Made by a program: the position numbers and the translations under genes
Part shown: positions 17,823-28,181 of the stretch, piece by piece
Layout of the letters: each line of letters starts with the position of its first letter
Numbering within the stretch: the stretch's first letter is position 1
DNA from: Serinicoccus profundi
GTDB taxonomy: Bacteria; Actinomycetota; Actinomycetes; Actinomycetales; Dermatophilaceae
Assembly (NCBI RefSeq): GCF_008001015.1
Contig: NZ_CP042862.1
Location: 2,728,001 to 2,792,000, forward strand
Direction: 5' to 3'
Length of the DNA stretch: 64,000 bases
Notes under the pieces: generated by a model
Databases searched by the model: none
Told to the model about the DNA's origin: nothing
What the model saw: only the letters and a program-made list of their open reading frames with translations

Positions 17823-18793
17823 TTGACCGAACCTGCGGTCATCCCGCCGATGAGCAGCCGCTGCAGGCTGAGGTAGACGAGCACCACCGGCAGCGAGGCC
17901 AGGAGCGCACCGGCAACGAACTGGCCGAAGTACCGGTTCTGGTCGGCGTTGCGGGTGGCGTAGAGGCCGACCGCCAGGGTCTGGTTGTCCGCGTCGGTGA
18001 GGAAGATGCTGGCCAGCAGGAACTCGCCCCACAGGCCGACGAAGGCGAGGATGCCGACGGTCGCGAGGATCGGGCGGACCAGGGGCAGGATGATGGTGAA
18101 GAACACCCGGGCGTGGCTGGCGCCGTCGATCTTGGCCGCCTCGTCGAGCTCCTTGGGGATGGTGTCGAAGTAACCCTTGAACAGCCAGATGTTGGCGCCC
18201 ATGGCCCCGCCCAGGTAGACCAGCAGCAGGCCCCACAGGGTGTTGAGCCCGATCTGCGGGATGACCTCGCCGACCGTCGCGAAGGTGATGTAGAGCGCCA
18301 CGAAGGCCAGCAACGCGGGGAACATCTGCACCAGCAGGATGAAGAGGAGCCCGAAGCGCCGGCCCGTCCACCGCAGCCGGGAGAAGGCGTATGCCGCGGC
18401 CGAGCCCAGGGCGAGCGTCGCCAGGGTGGCCACGCCGCAGATGATGAGCGAGTTCTTGTACCACGTCCAGTACGGCCGGGCGGCGTCGTTGAAGAGGGCG
18501 TCGAAGTTGCGCAGCCCGAAGCGGGTCGGCAGCAGGCCCGAGGTCGACAGCGTCCCCGCGTTGTTGAACGCGGAGGACACGATGAAGACGATCGGGAAGA
18601 GGGCGAAGGCCAGCGCGAGCAGGGCCAGCGCGTGCCGCCACCAGACGGCCCGGAAGGACGTGCGGCGGGACTTCCGGGTGACGGTGTAGACGTCGGACGC
18701 GGCTGTGCCGAGCCGTCCGCCACGGCCCCGGTCGCTGCCGTGCGCGTCGACCGACCCGAGGGTGCTGCTGGTGGGGTCCTGGGGAGAAGTCAT
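17819..18793 (-). CDS. malG: maltose/maltodextrin ABC transporter permease, MalG type
   Basis: A 324-residue inner-membrane permease with about six hydrophobic segments. The EAA loop that docks with the ATPase is seen in IPKELDEAAKIDGASHARVF. The cytoplasmic N-terminus is charged. It lies one base after malF and overlaps the GH13 enzyme, in the order malE-malF-malG-GH13-lacI. The symbol is by family and locus; substrate could be any alpha-glucan oligosaccharide. Confidence 0.88.
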   Translation of the reverse strand: MTSPQDPTSSTLGSVDAHGSDRGRGGRLGTAASDVYTVTRKSRRTSFRAVWWRHALALLALAFALFPIVFIVSSAFNNAGTLSTSGLLPTRFGLRNFDALFNDAARPYWTWYKNSLIICGVATLATLALGSAAAYAFSRLRWTGRRFGLLFILLVQMFPALLAFVALYITFATVGEVIPQIGLNTLWGLLLVYLGGAMGANIWLFKGYFDTIPKELDEAAKIDGASHARVFFTIILPLVRPILATVGILAFVGLWGEFLLASIFLTDADNQTLAVGLYATRNADQNRYFGQFVAGALLASLPVVLVYLSLQRLLIGGMTAGSVK

Positions 18794-18794
18794 G

Positions 18795-20429
18795 TCAGTT
18801 CACGTCCTCGAGCGCCGCGGTACGGGTGAAGCCGAAGTAGCTGATGGTGGCCACCAGGAAGAAGATGACCACCGAGATGGCCGAGGCGAAGCCGAAGTTG
18901 GGCGAGGCCCCGCCCAGCGCCAGTCGGTAGGCCAGGGTGATGAGCAGGTCGGTCGAGCCGATGGAGCTCTGCCCGCCGACGAACGGCCCGCCCTCGGTGA
19001 GCAGCCAGATGAGCCCGAAGTTGTTGAAGTTGAAGGCGAAGGACGCGATCATCAGCGGCCCGACCGCCACCAGCAGCAGCGGCATGATGACCCGCCGGAC
19101 CGTGGCGAAGGCCCCGGCGCCGTCGATGGCCGCCGCCTCCTTGACGTCGCTCGGGATGGCCTGGAGCGCGCCGGTGCAGACGATGAACCAGTAGGGGAAG
19201 CCCAGCCAGAGGTTGGTGATGAGCACCGCGACCCTTGCCCACCACGCGTTGCCGAGCCAGTTGATGTCCAGCCCGAAGAGGTTGTTGATGAGGCCGAAGT
19301 CCTGGTTGAACATCGACGCCCAGACCAGCGCCGTCACGTAGATCGGCAGGGCGTAGGGGAGGATGAGGATCGAGCGGTACAGGCCCTTGCCCTTGAGCCG
19401 CTCGTCATTCATGAGCAGCGCGATCGCCATGCCCATCAGGAAGGTCGCGACGACGGTGAAGGCCGCGAAGAAGACATTCCAGACGAAGACCTTGGTCAGC
19501 CCCTCGCGCAGGGTGGCGTTGGTGAAGGCGTTGGTGTAGTTCTCGAACCCGACGAACTCCCGCCACCCCTGCGGCAGCGCAGCCCCCTCGCCGCCCTCCG
19601 GGACGAAGTTGGCGTCCTCCGCGACGTAGACCGTGCCCGTCACGGTGTCGGTGATGGTGTCGGCCTCCTCGTCGTAGACCCGGGTCGGGGTGCCGATGAA
19701 GGCCTCGGACAGCCCGACCTGCCGGATGCCGGCCGTCTGCTCCCCCGACTCGTCGAAGACCGGCACCCCGAAGTCGGCGAGGTCGTCGGAGCGGTCGTTG
19801 ACCTCCTGCGGGGTCAGCGCCGTCCAGCCGGGGGCTGAGATGATGCGACCGGTCGGGCCGGCCTCGACACCGTCGGCGGGCAGCTCCTCCAGTCCCTCGA
19901 GGGTGCCGACGTAGTAGGTGCCCTCCGCGTCGGTGAGCAGGTAGGCGAGGTCCCCGGTGGCGACGTCGGTGCCCTCCGGGACGGCGACGTTGAGGGCATA
20001 CCGGCTGCTTCCCTCGACCTCCCGCACCGAGTTGGCGACGATCGAGGCGACCGCCTCCTCCTTGGTGCTGATGTGTCCGTCGCCGAAGTTGGTGAAGGAG
20101 ATCTGCACGGTGTAGAGCAGCGGCCAGATCTGCAGCAGCAGCATGAGCAGGACACCGGGGAAGAGGTACTTCGCGGGGATGGCGCGCCTGGTGGCGTAGA
20201 CGGCGATGACGCACAGGGCGATGAAGCCGATGAGGCTGACCATGATCCAGTAGCCGGCCTCGATGACCTGCTGGGCCATCCAGCCCAGCACGGCGAGGGT
20301 CAGCAGGATCAGCCCCCACTTGACCACCTGCACCCAGATCGGGGTGCGCGAGCTGAACTCGAGGTGCTCACCGCTGGGTTCGAGGTTGTGCAGCGCGGCA
20401 TCCACGTCGCTGCTCCGTGTCTCGGACAT
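18795..20429 (-). CDS. malF: maltose/maltodextrin ABC transporter permease, MalF type
   Basis: 544 residues, long for a sugar permease (usually about 300) but like E. coli MalF (514). After the first three hydrophobic segments there is a large external insert (roughly residues 105-290), probably an extracytoplasmic domain that contacts the binding protein. The EAA loop is IPSDVKEAAAIDGAGAFATV near the C-terminus. It follows malE by 158 bases and is nearly contiguous with malG. In E. coli the analogous MalF loop grips MalE, a reasonable parallel here. Confidence 0.88.
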   Translation of the reverse strand: MSETRSSDVDAALHNLEPSGEHLEFSSRTPIWVQVVKWGLILLTLAVLGWMAQQVIEAGYWIMVSLIGFIALCVIAVYATRRAIPAKYLFPGVLLMLLLQIWPLLYTVQISFTNFGDGHISTKEEAVASIVANSVREVEGSSRYALNVAVPEGTDVATGDLAYLLTDAEGTYYVGTLEGLEELPADGVEAGPTGRIISAPGWTALTPQEVNDRSDDLADFGVPVFDESGEQTAGIRQVGLSEAFIGTPTRVYDEEADTITDTVTGTVYVAEDANFVPEGGEGAALPQGWREFVGFENYTNAFTNATLREGLTKVFVWNVFFAAFTVVATFLMGMAIALLMNDERLKGKGLYRSILILPYALPIYVTALVWASMFNQDFGLINNLFGLDINWLGNAWWARVAVLITNLWLGFPYWFIVCTGALQAIPSDVKEAAAIDGAGAFATVRRVIMPLLLVAVGPLMIASFAFNFNNFGLIWLLTEGGPFVGGQSSIGSTDLLITLAYRLALGGASPNFGFASAISVVIFFLVATISYFGFTRTAALEDVN

Positions 20430-20587
20430 CGTCGTCCCTCTCTGACTGCGGCCGTCGGCCGTTCGGGGTGCTCGGGAGCGTGGCGCTCAGGGTCGTGCTG
20501 GGGGTCCGTGCTGCGGGTTCGTGCTGGGGGCCTCGGCCCGGCGGCGGGACAGCGTCCGCGCCGCCGGACCGAGGGTCGAGGGACGGC

Positions 20588-21919
20588 TCAGCGGCCGATG
20601 TTGGAGACGATCTCCTCCTGAGCGGCCTCGAGGCGCTCGGCGGGGTCGGAGCCACCGACGATGTCGGAGGTGGCCTGGCCCAGCGGGGCCCACACGGCGT
20701 TCATCGCGGGGATGTTCGGCATCGGCGAGGCACCCTCGCCGGCGGCCGACCAGGCCTCGATGTCCTCGTCGTCCGCGGACACGGTGTCCAGCGCCGACTG
20801 CAGGGCCGGGGGACGCTGGCCGGTCTCGAAGAGCGCCAGCTGCATGTCCTCGGTGGTGACGTAGGTGTTGACGAACTCCTGCGCCAGGGTCGGGTTCTTG
20901 GCGCCGGAGGCGACGTAGAACATCTGGACGCCGAGGAACGGCACGGTCTCGCCGCCGTCCTCGAAGTCGGGGATCGGGTCGACGGCATACTCGATCTCGG
21001 CGCCTTCGACGTTGGGGATCGCCCACGGGCCGGCCACCATGTAGGGCGTGCGGCCCTCGGCGAAGAGCGACTCCATGGTCGGGAAGTCGACGTTGACGTT
21101 GAGCAGACCCTGCTCGGCCATCCAGGCGATCTTCTCGCCGCCCTGGATCGACTCCTCGGAGCCGACGATGACGTTGCTGGGGTCCCAGCCGCCGTCGGAG
21201 TTGGTGCCGAAGATGCCACCGCCGTAGGCCGAGAGGTAGGGGAAGGCGTGGTAGGCGTCGCCGACGTTGCTCACGGGGGTGACGAAGGCCTGGTCGGCCT
21301 CGCCGGAGTCGACGAGCTCCTTACCGGTCGCGGCCAGGTCCTCCATGGAGGCGGGGGTCTCGGGGGCGAGGGCGGTGTTGCGGATGAGTCCGAGCGACTC
21401 GGTGGCGTAGGGCACGCCGTAGATCTGGCCGTCGTACTTCGTGGCCTCGAGCGAGTCCTCGGTGAACAGGGCCTGGGTGTCGGACGACATCTGCACGGGC
21501 TCGACGATGCCGTTCTGGACGAACTCGCCCAGCCAGTCGTGGGCGCCGACGACGATGTCCGGGCCCTGATCGACGTTGGCGGCGTCCTTGAACTGCTGGC
21601 GCACGTCGGTCGCGACCTGCACCTGCGTGGTGATGCCGTACTCCTCGCCGAACTGCTCGGCCCACTCGGTGAGGATGGGGGCCCGGACGTCGTCGGACCA
21701 GATGACGAGCTCGGCGTTCTCGTCACGGACGGGAGCCTCGGTGGAGGCGGCGTCGTCGCCCGCGGCCTCCTCGTCCTCGGCGGCTTCCTCGTCCTCGGCG
21801 GCGGTCTCCTCGGCGGACGAGCCCTGGTCGGCGGTCTCCTCGCCGGAGTCGCCGCCGCAGGCGGACAGCAGCAGCGCCGCCGCGCTCGTGATGGCTACAG
21901 CACCGGTGGTGCGCTTCAT
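20588..21919 (-). CDS. malE: maltodextrin-binding lipoprotein, MalE type
   Basis: Residues 1-21 form a lipoprotein signal with lipobox LLLSACGG. Then comes a Glu/Asp/Ala-rich linker of about 50 residues and a family 1 solute-binding fold (ENAELVIWSDDVRAP, YGVPYATESLGLIRN, MVAGPWAIPNVEG). It is anchored outside the membrane and delivers maltodextrins to MalFG. ATG 21919 is preceded by GAAGGAGAA. It is the first gene of the malEFG-GH13-lacI operon. The acidic linker is longer than in Gram-negative homologues but usual for high-GC Gram-positives. Confidence 0.9.
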   Translation of the reverse strand: MKRTTGAVAITSAAALLLSACGGDSGEETADQGSSAEETAAEDEEAAEDEEAAGDDAASTEAPVRDENAELVIWSDDVRAPILTEWAEQFGEEYGITTQVQVATDVRQQFKDAANVDQGPDIVVGAHDWLGEFVQNGIVEPVQMSSDTQALFTEDSLEATKYDGQIYGVPYATESLGLIRNTALAPETPASMEDLAATGKELVDSGEADQAFVTPVSNVGDAYHAFPYLSAYGGGIFGTNSDGGWDPSNVIVGSEESIQGGEKIAWMAEQGLLNVNVDFPTMESLFAEGRTPYMVAGPWAIPNVEGAEIEYAVDPIPDFEDGGETVPFLGVQMFYVASGAKNPTLAQEFVNTYVTTEDMQLALFETGQRPPALQSALDTVSADDEDIEAWSAAGEGASPMPNIPAMNAVWAPLGQATSDIVGGSDPAERLEAAQEEIVSNIGR

Positions 21920-22030
21920 GGTTCTCCTTCGAACAGTGGTGAGGTCACCGGCCCGGCGCTGCTCGAGGAGCGGCGACGATGCCGCGGTTCGTCGTCCACC
22001 CGGGGGTGGTCGTCGACCGATGACGTCAGT

Positions 22031-22068
22031 ATGCAAGTACTGGCCCCGACTTTGCAAGAACTTGCAAG
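22031..22068. promoter_or_regulatory. LacI-type operator(s) between malE and the msmK-type ATPase gene
   Basis: TTGCAAG-AA-CTTGCAA at 22052-22067 is a perfect 7-bp dyad, and a related half site (ATGCAAGTACTGG) lies at 22031-22043. They lie in the 319-base divergent region between malE and the ATPase gene, which otherwise shows no gene. This type of CTTGCAAG element is bound by actinobacterial MalR-like LacI regulators; control of both divergent units by the LacI-type protein at 14824 is inferred. Confidence 0.65.
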
Positions 22069-22238
22069 AGATCATCAGGTCACGATCTGCTAACGTGACG
22101 CGCGTCACCGGCAACGGCGCCTCTGACGGCATACCACCGCCACCCTCGCCGCCCGGCGATGACCCAGCGTCGACCGGCGCCGGGTCCGTCCTTTACAACG
22201 GATCGTCCGGCACGTACCTGCCGGTGAAGGAGTGCATC

Positions 22239-23321
<1,083 letters not shown>

Positions 23322-23333
23322 CACTCCCAACCT

Positions 23334-23356
23334 GCGGTCGGGGACTCCCCGACCGC
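23334..23356 (+). terminator. hairpin after the msmK-type gene
   Basis: A perfect 10-bp stem (GCGGTCGGGG with CCCCGACCGC) and a 3-base loop begin 13 bases after the stop codon. There is no T-tract, as is common for actinobacterial terminators. Confidence 0.75.
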
Positions 23357-23373
23357 GGCCATCACGCAGCACC

Positions 23374-23407
23374 GAGGCCGCCTGTCCCACCCGGGGCAGG
23401 CGGCCTC
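23374..23407 (+). terminator. second, longer hairpin after the msmK-type gene
   Basis: GAGGCCGCCTG pairs perfectly with CAGGCGGCCTC, and the stem extends inward by a T-G wobble and three C-G pairs to a 4-base loop. Directly behind the first hairpin, it makes a tandem terminator. Confidence 0.75.
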
Positions 23408-23464
23408 GCCGCGTCGTAACCTCTCCCCCACCTCCTTTCCCCCTCCCTCTCCCCCCTTCTCTCG

Positions 23465-23615
23465 CACCGAGCGTCGTAGATGGTCGCTCTCACCCCCACC
23501 GAGCGCCGCAGATGGTCGCTCTCACCCCCACCGAGCGCCGCAGATGGTCGCCCACGTCCCCACCGAGCGCCGCAGATGGTCGCCCACGGCCCCACCGGGC
23601 GCCGCAAATGGTTGT
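23465..23615. repeat. 32-bp tandem repeat array, 5 units
   Basis: Units begin with ACCGAGCG at 23466, 23498, 23530 and 23562, and ACCGGGCG at 23594, exactly 32 bases apart. The core ACCGAGCGCCGCAGATGGT is well kept; linkers vary (CGCTCTCACCCCC, CGCCCACGTCCCC). The array lies just upstream of the AbiEi-like gene. The rest of the 386-base gap shows only the two hairpins and a pyrimidine-rich run. Confidence 0.92.
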
Positions 23616-23707
23616 CGCCGTCCACATCGCCTTCCGCTGCTCGCCCCTTCTCCACAGGCGAAAGGCTGACTCTGGTCCTCCCGCTCCGTCGCGGCCATCG
23701 TGGCCCC

Positions 23708-24739
23708 ATGGCCACGCTCCGCGACCTCCCTCTGACACCCTTCCGGTATGCCGACGCTCTCGCCCTGGGTCTCACCCGGGGGCAGCTGCGGCACCTGCTT
23801 CGAGAAGGATGGATCACGCGACTCAGGTACGGCTGGTATGCCGTCGTCGGAGTCGCCCTGCCCGCGGGCGAACGCTGGGATCTCACGCGGCAGGACCAGC
23901 TCCGACGGGTGAGGGAAGCCCTGGCCGACCACCCTGGGTGCGCCGCGAGTCATACCAGCGGGGGTGTGGTCCACAACCTGCCGTTACTCGTGTCGCCGCT
24001 CGCGGACGTGGAGCTCGTGCGTGTGGAGGACGCTCCGAGCTCACGGCGGCTGCCAGGCGTGACGATCCACCACACCGACACGATCGAAGTTCCGACCACG
24101 ATCGTGGACGGGTTGCGCGTCACCACGATGAGCCAGACCTGCGCCGATGTCCTGCGCACGCGGCGACTTCCCCACGCTCTGGCGATGCTCGATGGAGCCG
24201 TCCGCGCGTCACAGGTGAGCGCCGATGAGGTGCGCGGTGTCTTGGACACCCAACGGCGCTGGGTCGGCCGGCCCCAAGCCCTCCAGGTCCTCGACCTGCT
24301 GGACGCCCGCCGGGAGAGCTGGGGCGAGGCATACTCCGCCGGGGTCATCCACCTCGCCGAGCTGCCGCAACCCATCCCGCAGGTGGAGCTGTATGACGAG
24401 CACTTCCGATTCGTCGCACGGCTCGACGGCCTCCTGGACCACGAGCAGGTCGCCACGGAGTCTGACGGCGAGGTCAAGTATCGGATCGACGCGACGGCGG
24501 ACACGGCAGAACGTGTGGCCCGGTCGGCGCTGACGGCCGAGACCTCCCGGCAGCGCCGGATCGAGCGGCTGGGTCTGGAGGTCGCGCGATGGATGACCGA
24601 GGAGGCCATGCACACGCCAGAGGTCGTCGCGCACCGCATCAACGCCGCCCGATCGCGAGCGCTGTCCCGCCCCTTCATCGGTTGGGTGCTCTGGGAGGGA
24701 GAGTTCCGCAAGCTCCCGCTGCTCCCTCGCGCCGCCTGA
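23708..24739 (+). CDS. AbiEi-like/DUF559-type protein with winged-helix N-terminus and nuclease-like C-terminus
   Basis: 343 residues. The N-terminal ~80 residues (ALGLTRGQLRHLLREGWITRL, GWYAVVG) match the winged-helix region of AbiEi-type type IV antitoxin domain proteins. The C-terminal half has a restriction-endonuclease-like pattern: FVARLDGLLDHEQVATESDG then EVKYRID, where D, E and K could form the metal site seen in DUF559/Vsr-like folds. No AbiEii toxin partner is adjacent, so this is an orphan. ATG 23708 is chosen; longer frames run into the repeat array. It is bracketed by 32-bp repeat arrays in opposite orientation. Confidence 0.65.
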   Translation: MATLRDLPLTPFRYADALALGLTRGQLRHLLREGWITRLRYGWYAVVGVALPAGERWDLTRQDQLRRVREALADHPGCAASHTSGGVVHNLPLLVSPLADVELVRVEDAPSSRRLPGVTIHHTDTIEVPTTIVDGLRVTTMSQTCADVLRTRRLPHALAMLDGAVRASQVSADEVRGVLDTQRRWVGRPQALQVLDLLDARRESWGEAYSAGVIHLAELPQPIPQVELYDEHFRFVARLDGLLDHEQVATESDGEVKYRIDATADTAERVARSALTAETSRQRRIERLGLEVARWMTEEAMHTPEVVAHRINAARSRALSRPFIGWVLWEGEFRKLPLLPRAA

Positions 24740-24742
24740 CCG

Positions 24743-24828
24743 AACCATCTGCGACGCCCGGTGGGAACCAGAGCGACCATCTACGACGCCCGGTGGGCAC
24801 CACAGCAACCATCTAAGACGCCCGGTGC
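24743..24828. repeat. 32-bp tandem repeat array, 3 units, opposite orientation
   Basis: ACCATCTGCGACGCCCGGT and variants (CTACGACG, CTAAGACG) start at 24744, 24776 and 24808, a strict 32-base period. The orientation is reversed relative to the array at 23465, so the two arrays face each other around the AbiEi-like gene. The array directly precedes the DUF4032 gene. Confidence 0.9.
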
Positions 24829-24861
24829 GCAGGAGGGGCCGCCGGGCCTAGTCTTGCGCGT

Positions 24862-26106
24862 ATGCCGTTGGACTTCACCGCGATCAAGCCGAACCCGGCG
24901 ATGTTCGACCTGCCGTGGGACATCCCCCTCGAGGACTGGCCCGAGAGCCACCTCGCCGCGCTCCCCCGGGGCATCTCGCGCCACGTCGTCCGCTTCGTCA
25001 AGCTCAGCGGGTCGGTCCTGGCGATCAAGGAGATCTCCGAGCCGCTGGCCCGCCGGGAGTTCCAGACCCTGCGCAACCTGCGCCGCCTCGACATGCCGAC
25101 CGTCGAGCCGCTGGCCGTCGTCTCGGGCCGCACCGACGCCGCCGGCGAGCCGCTGGACGCCTGCCTCGTCACCCGGCACCTCAAGTTCTCCCTTCCCTAC
25201 CGCGCCGTCTTCAGCCAGCGGATGCGCCCCGACACCGCCCGCCGCACCCTCGACGCGCTGGCCGTCCTCCTCGTGCGACTGCACCTGGCCGGCTGCTTCT
25301 GGGGCGACGTCTCGCTGTCCAACACGCTGTTCCGCCGCGACGCCGGCGACTTCGCGGCATACCTCGTGGACGCGGAGACCGCCGAGCTGCACCCGCAGCT
25401 CTCCCCCGGCCAGCGCGAGCACGACCTCTACGTCGCGCACGGCAACATCGCCGGCGAGCTGATGGATCTCGAGGCGGCCGGGCGCCTGGACGAGGGCGAG
25501 GACCCGATCGAGATCGCCAACCGGATCATGCACCGCTACGACCTGCTGTGGAACGAGCTGACCGGCGAGGAGCGCTTCGAGCAGGGTGACCGCTGGCGGG
25601 TCGACGAGCGGATGCGCCGCCTCAACAACCTCGGCTTCGACGTCGACGAGCTGGAGATGACGACGGACATCGACGGCGCCTACATCCGTATCCAGCCCAA
25701 GGTCGTCGACGCCGGGCACCACTCGCGTCGCCTCATGCGCCTCACCGGTCTCGACGTCGAGGAGAACCAGGCGCGCCGCCTGCTCAACGACCTCGACGCC
25801 TACCGTGCCGCGACCGCCCGGCAGGACGACGACGAGGAGCTCGTCGCGCACGACTGGCTGTCCCGCGTCTACGAGCCCATCACCCGCGCGGTGCCGCGCG
25901 AGCTGCGCTCCAAGCTGGAGCCGGCCGAGCTCTTCCACGAGCTGCTCGAGCACCGGTGGTACCTCTCGGAGCGGCAGGGCTACGACACCACCTTCGAGGA
26001 GGCGGTGGGCGACTACGTCTCCACGGTCCTGCCGAGCAAGCCGGACGAGGTCGCGATCCTCGGTGTCGACACCGAGGAGATCCCGATCCGCGCGGTCACC
26101 AGCTGA
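24862..26106 (+). CDS. DUF4032 protein with a lipopolysaccharide-kinase-like domain
   Basis: 414 residues. The N-terminal half looks like a degenerate small-molecule or protein kinase: KLSGSVLAIKEIS (lysine strand), then LHLAGCFWGDVSLSNTLFR (Asp and Asn of a catalytic loop) and YLVDAETAEL (Asp of the metal motif). The C-terminal ~170 residues match the DUF4032 region common in actinobacteria. The function is not established. The start ATG 24862 is part of a GTATGCC heptamer. It converges on the S9 peptidase gene across only 12 bases. Confidence 0.75.
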   Translation: MPLDFTAIKPNPAMFDLPWDIPLEDWPESHLAALPRGISRHVVRFVKLSGSVLAIKEISEPLARREFQTLRNLRRLDMPTVEPLAVVSGRTDAAGEPLDACLVTRHLKFSLPYRAVFSQRMRPDTARRTLDALAVLLVRLHLAGCFWGDVSLSNTLFRRDAGDFAAYLVDAETAELHPQLSPGQREHDLYVAHGNIAGELMDLEAAGRLDEGEDPIEIANRIMHRYDLLWNELTGEERFEQGDRWRVDERMRRLNNLGFDVDELEMTTDIDGAYIRIQPKVVDAGHHSRRLMRLTGLDVEENQARRLLNDLDAYRAATARQDDDEELVAHDWLSRVYEPITRAVPRELRSKLEPAELFHELLEHRWYLSERQGYDTTFEEAVGDYVSTVLPSKPDEVAILGVDTEEIPIRAVTS

Positions 26107-26118
26107 CCGAGGTATGCC

Positions 26119-28128
26119 TCAGCCCAGGTTGTCCACCTGCACCGGCTCGATCTGCCCGGCAGGCTCGAACCCGAAGACCTGGGCGTAGAAGGACAGCTCC
26201 GCCTCCAGGGCCCGCACCTGGTTGTCCAGCGCCCGGAAGCCGTGGCCCTCGCCCTCGAAGAGCAGCAACGCCACCGGAAGTCCCTTGTCCCGCAGGACGT
26301 CCGCCAGCTGCTCGGCCTGCGCCGGTGGCACCACCTTGTCCTCGGTGCCCTGCAGCAGGATGAGAGGGGTGGAGAGCCGGTCGACGTGGCGGATTGGCGA
26401 GCGCTCGGCATACACCTGCTCCCCCGCGGGCCACGGCGCGACCAGTCCGTCGCAGTAGCGCGACTCCAGCTTGTGCGTGTCCGTGGCCAGGGTCGCGAGG
26501 TCGGAGATGCCGAAGTGGCTGGCCCCGGCGGCGAAGGTGTCGGTGAAGGTGGCGGCGGCCAGCGTGGTGAAGCCACCCGCGCTGCCGCCGGTGATCGCGA
26601 GCCGCTCGCGGTCCACGACCCCGGTGTCGGCCAGGTGCCGGGCCCCGGTCGCCGCGTCCTGCACGTCGACGATGCCCCACTGTCCGTCGAGCCGCTCACG
26701 GTAGGCCCGCCCGAACCCCGTGGACCCGCCGTAGTTGACGTCCAGCACTGCGAATCCGCGGGAGGTCCAGAACGTGCGGGCTGCGCTCAGACCGGGGATC
26801 GCGCAGGCCGTAGGCCCCCCGTGGAGGGTCACGATGAGCGGCGGCAGGTCGCCCTCGGGTGCTGCCGCCTGCGGGTTGGCCGGCCGGTAGAGGAAGCCGT
26901 GGGCGGTGGCCCCGTCGTCGGACGCCCAGCTCACGGGCTCAGGCAGCGCCGCCAGACCCTCCGGCACGGGGGAGGTCCGCTCGACCGCAGCGGCCCGGGT
27001 GGCCCCGGTCGGCAGGTGGACCAGCAGGATGTCCGCCGGTGCGTCGGCCCGGGAGGCGTCGACCGCCACCGTCCCGTCGGCCAGCACAGCGAGGTCACGG
27101 ACATAGGTGGTGCCCGTCTCGACCTCCACGACGCGCCCGTCGGCCAGGTCGATGAGGACCGGGTCGCGGAATCCGTCCCGGGATCGGCCGCTGACGACCC
27201 ATCCGTCCGGGAGCACGGCGTAGGAACGGGTGTCGGGGACCCAGCGCGGGTGCCCGAATTCGAGCTGGTCCTGCGTCACCGGGCTCGGCGCGGCATTCGA
27301 CGCGAGGTCCGCCCGCCAGAGGTTGCTCCACCCGCCGGCGTCGGAGAGGAAGAGCAGCGTGTCCTCGTCGAGCCACACCGGCTGCTCGATCGCCTCCTGC
27401 GGCCTACCGGCGATCTCGCGGACGTCGTGCAGGTCGCCGGCCGCGTCCAGCCGCCCGGCATGCAGGGTTGTCCCTTGCCACGGCATCCGCGGGTGGTCCC
27501 AGCTCAGCCAGGCCAGGCGGGTGCCGTCGGGCGAGAGCACGGGGTCGGTGACGAAGTCCGGCCCCTCAGGTATGACGCCGCCCGCCTCCTCCTGCCGCTC
27601 CCGGTCGGCCCTCGGTCGCCGACGGCCGGCCACGAGTACGGTGCCCAGGTCGGTGTTGTCACCCCCCAGGTCCAGCCGCACCAGCGAGTTCACCGGCTCC
27701 AGCTCCTCCTCCCGCTGGTCCTCGCGCAGGCAGACGACGATCCCGCGGGCGAGGTCCATCCGGAAGCACGACCAGCGCACCTGTCCACCCACGTCCGGGG
27801 TGAGCGGGGCCGGCTCCGCTCCGGGGCGCCGGCACCATACCTGCTGGGTGTCGTGGTCGACCCAGAGCACCACGCCGCCGAACACGGCATACTCCCCACC
27901 GCCGTACTCCAGGTAACCGGTACGGACATTGTGACCAGGCAGACTGACATCCTCCAGCGCCCCTCCGCGGCGGCGCACCAGGGTCACCCGGCCGGCGTCC
28001 GGCGGCCGCGCCTCCAGCCAGTACAGGTCGTCACCGTCGGCGCGTGGGGCGCTGCGGCGGGTCAGCCCGGCGAGGGTCTGCCGGGCGTCCAGAGGTGAGG
28101 GCCACGATCCGTGCGGGAGCGTCTGCAT
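26119..28128 (-). CDS. prolyl-oligopeptidase-family (S9) serine peptidase
   Basis: 669 residues, no signal peptide seen. The N-terminal ~380 residues have the repeating blade pattern of a beta-propeller (PDGTRLAWLSWDHPRMPW is one blade). The C-terminal alpha/beta hydrolase carries the nucleophile ITGGSAGGFTTL, the Asp in LLQGTEDKVVPP and the His in EGEGHGFR. It probably acts as a cytoplasmic oligopeptidase or acylaminoacyl peptidase; exact specificity cannot be read. ATG 28128 is used. Upstream lies a seven-unit repeat array. Confidence 0.88.
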   Translation of the reverse strand: MQTLPHGSWPSPLDARQTLAGLTRRSAPRADGDDLYWLEARPPDAGRVTLVRRRGGALEDVSLPGHNVRTGYLEYGGGEYAVFGGVVLWVDHDTQQVWCRRPGAEPAPLTPDVGGQVRWSCFRMDLARGIVVCLREDQREEELEPVNSLVRLDLGGDNTDLGTVLVAGRRRPRADRERQEEAGGVIPEGPDFVTDPVLSPDGTRLAWLSWDHPRMPWQGTTLHAGRLDAAGDLHDVREIAGRPQEAIEQPVWLDEDTLLFLSDAGGWSNLWRADLASNAAPSPVTQDQLEFGHPRWVPDTRSYAVLPDGWVVSGRSRDGFRDPVLIDLADGRVVEVETGTTYVRDLAVLADGTVAVDASRADAPADILLVHLPTGATRAAAVERTSPVPEGLAALPEPVSWASDDGATAHGFLYRPANPQAAAPEGDLPPLIVTLHGGPTACAIPGLSAARTFWTSRGFAVLDVNYGGSTGFGRAYRERLDGQWGIVDVQDAATGARHLADTGVVDRERLAITGGSAGGFTTLAAATFTDTFAAGASHFGISDLATLATDTHKLESRYCDGLVAPWPAGEQVYAERSPIRHVDRLSTPLILLQGTEDKVVPPAQAEQLADVLRDKGLPVALLLFEGEGHGFRALDNQVRALEAELSFYAQVFGFEPAGQIEPVQVDNLG

Positions 28129-28181
28129 ACACCCACCCTGTCATCCCGCACCGACAACCTGAGCGGCGAGATCCGGTCAAC

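Noticed and set aside
17823-18641. N-terminal extension of the GH13 enzyme
   Set aside because: The open frame continues through malG in another frame; the GTGA overlap at 17822 and the CBM34-like start fix the real beginning.
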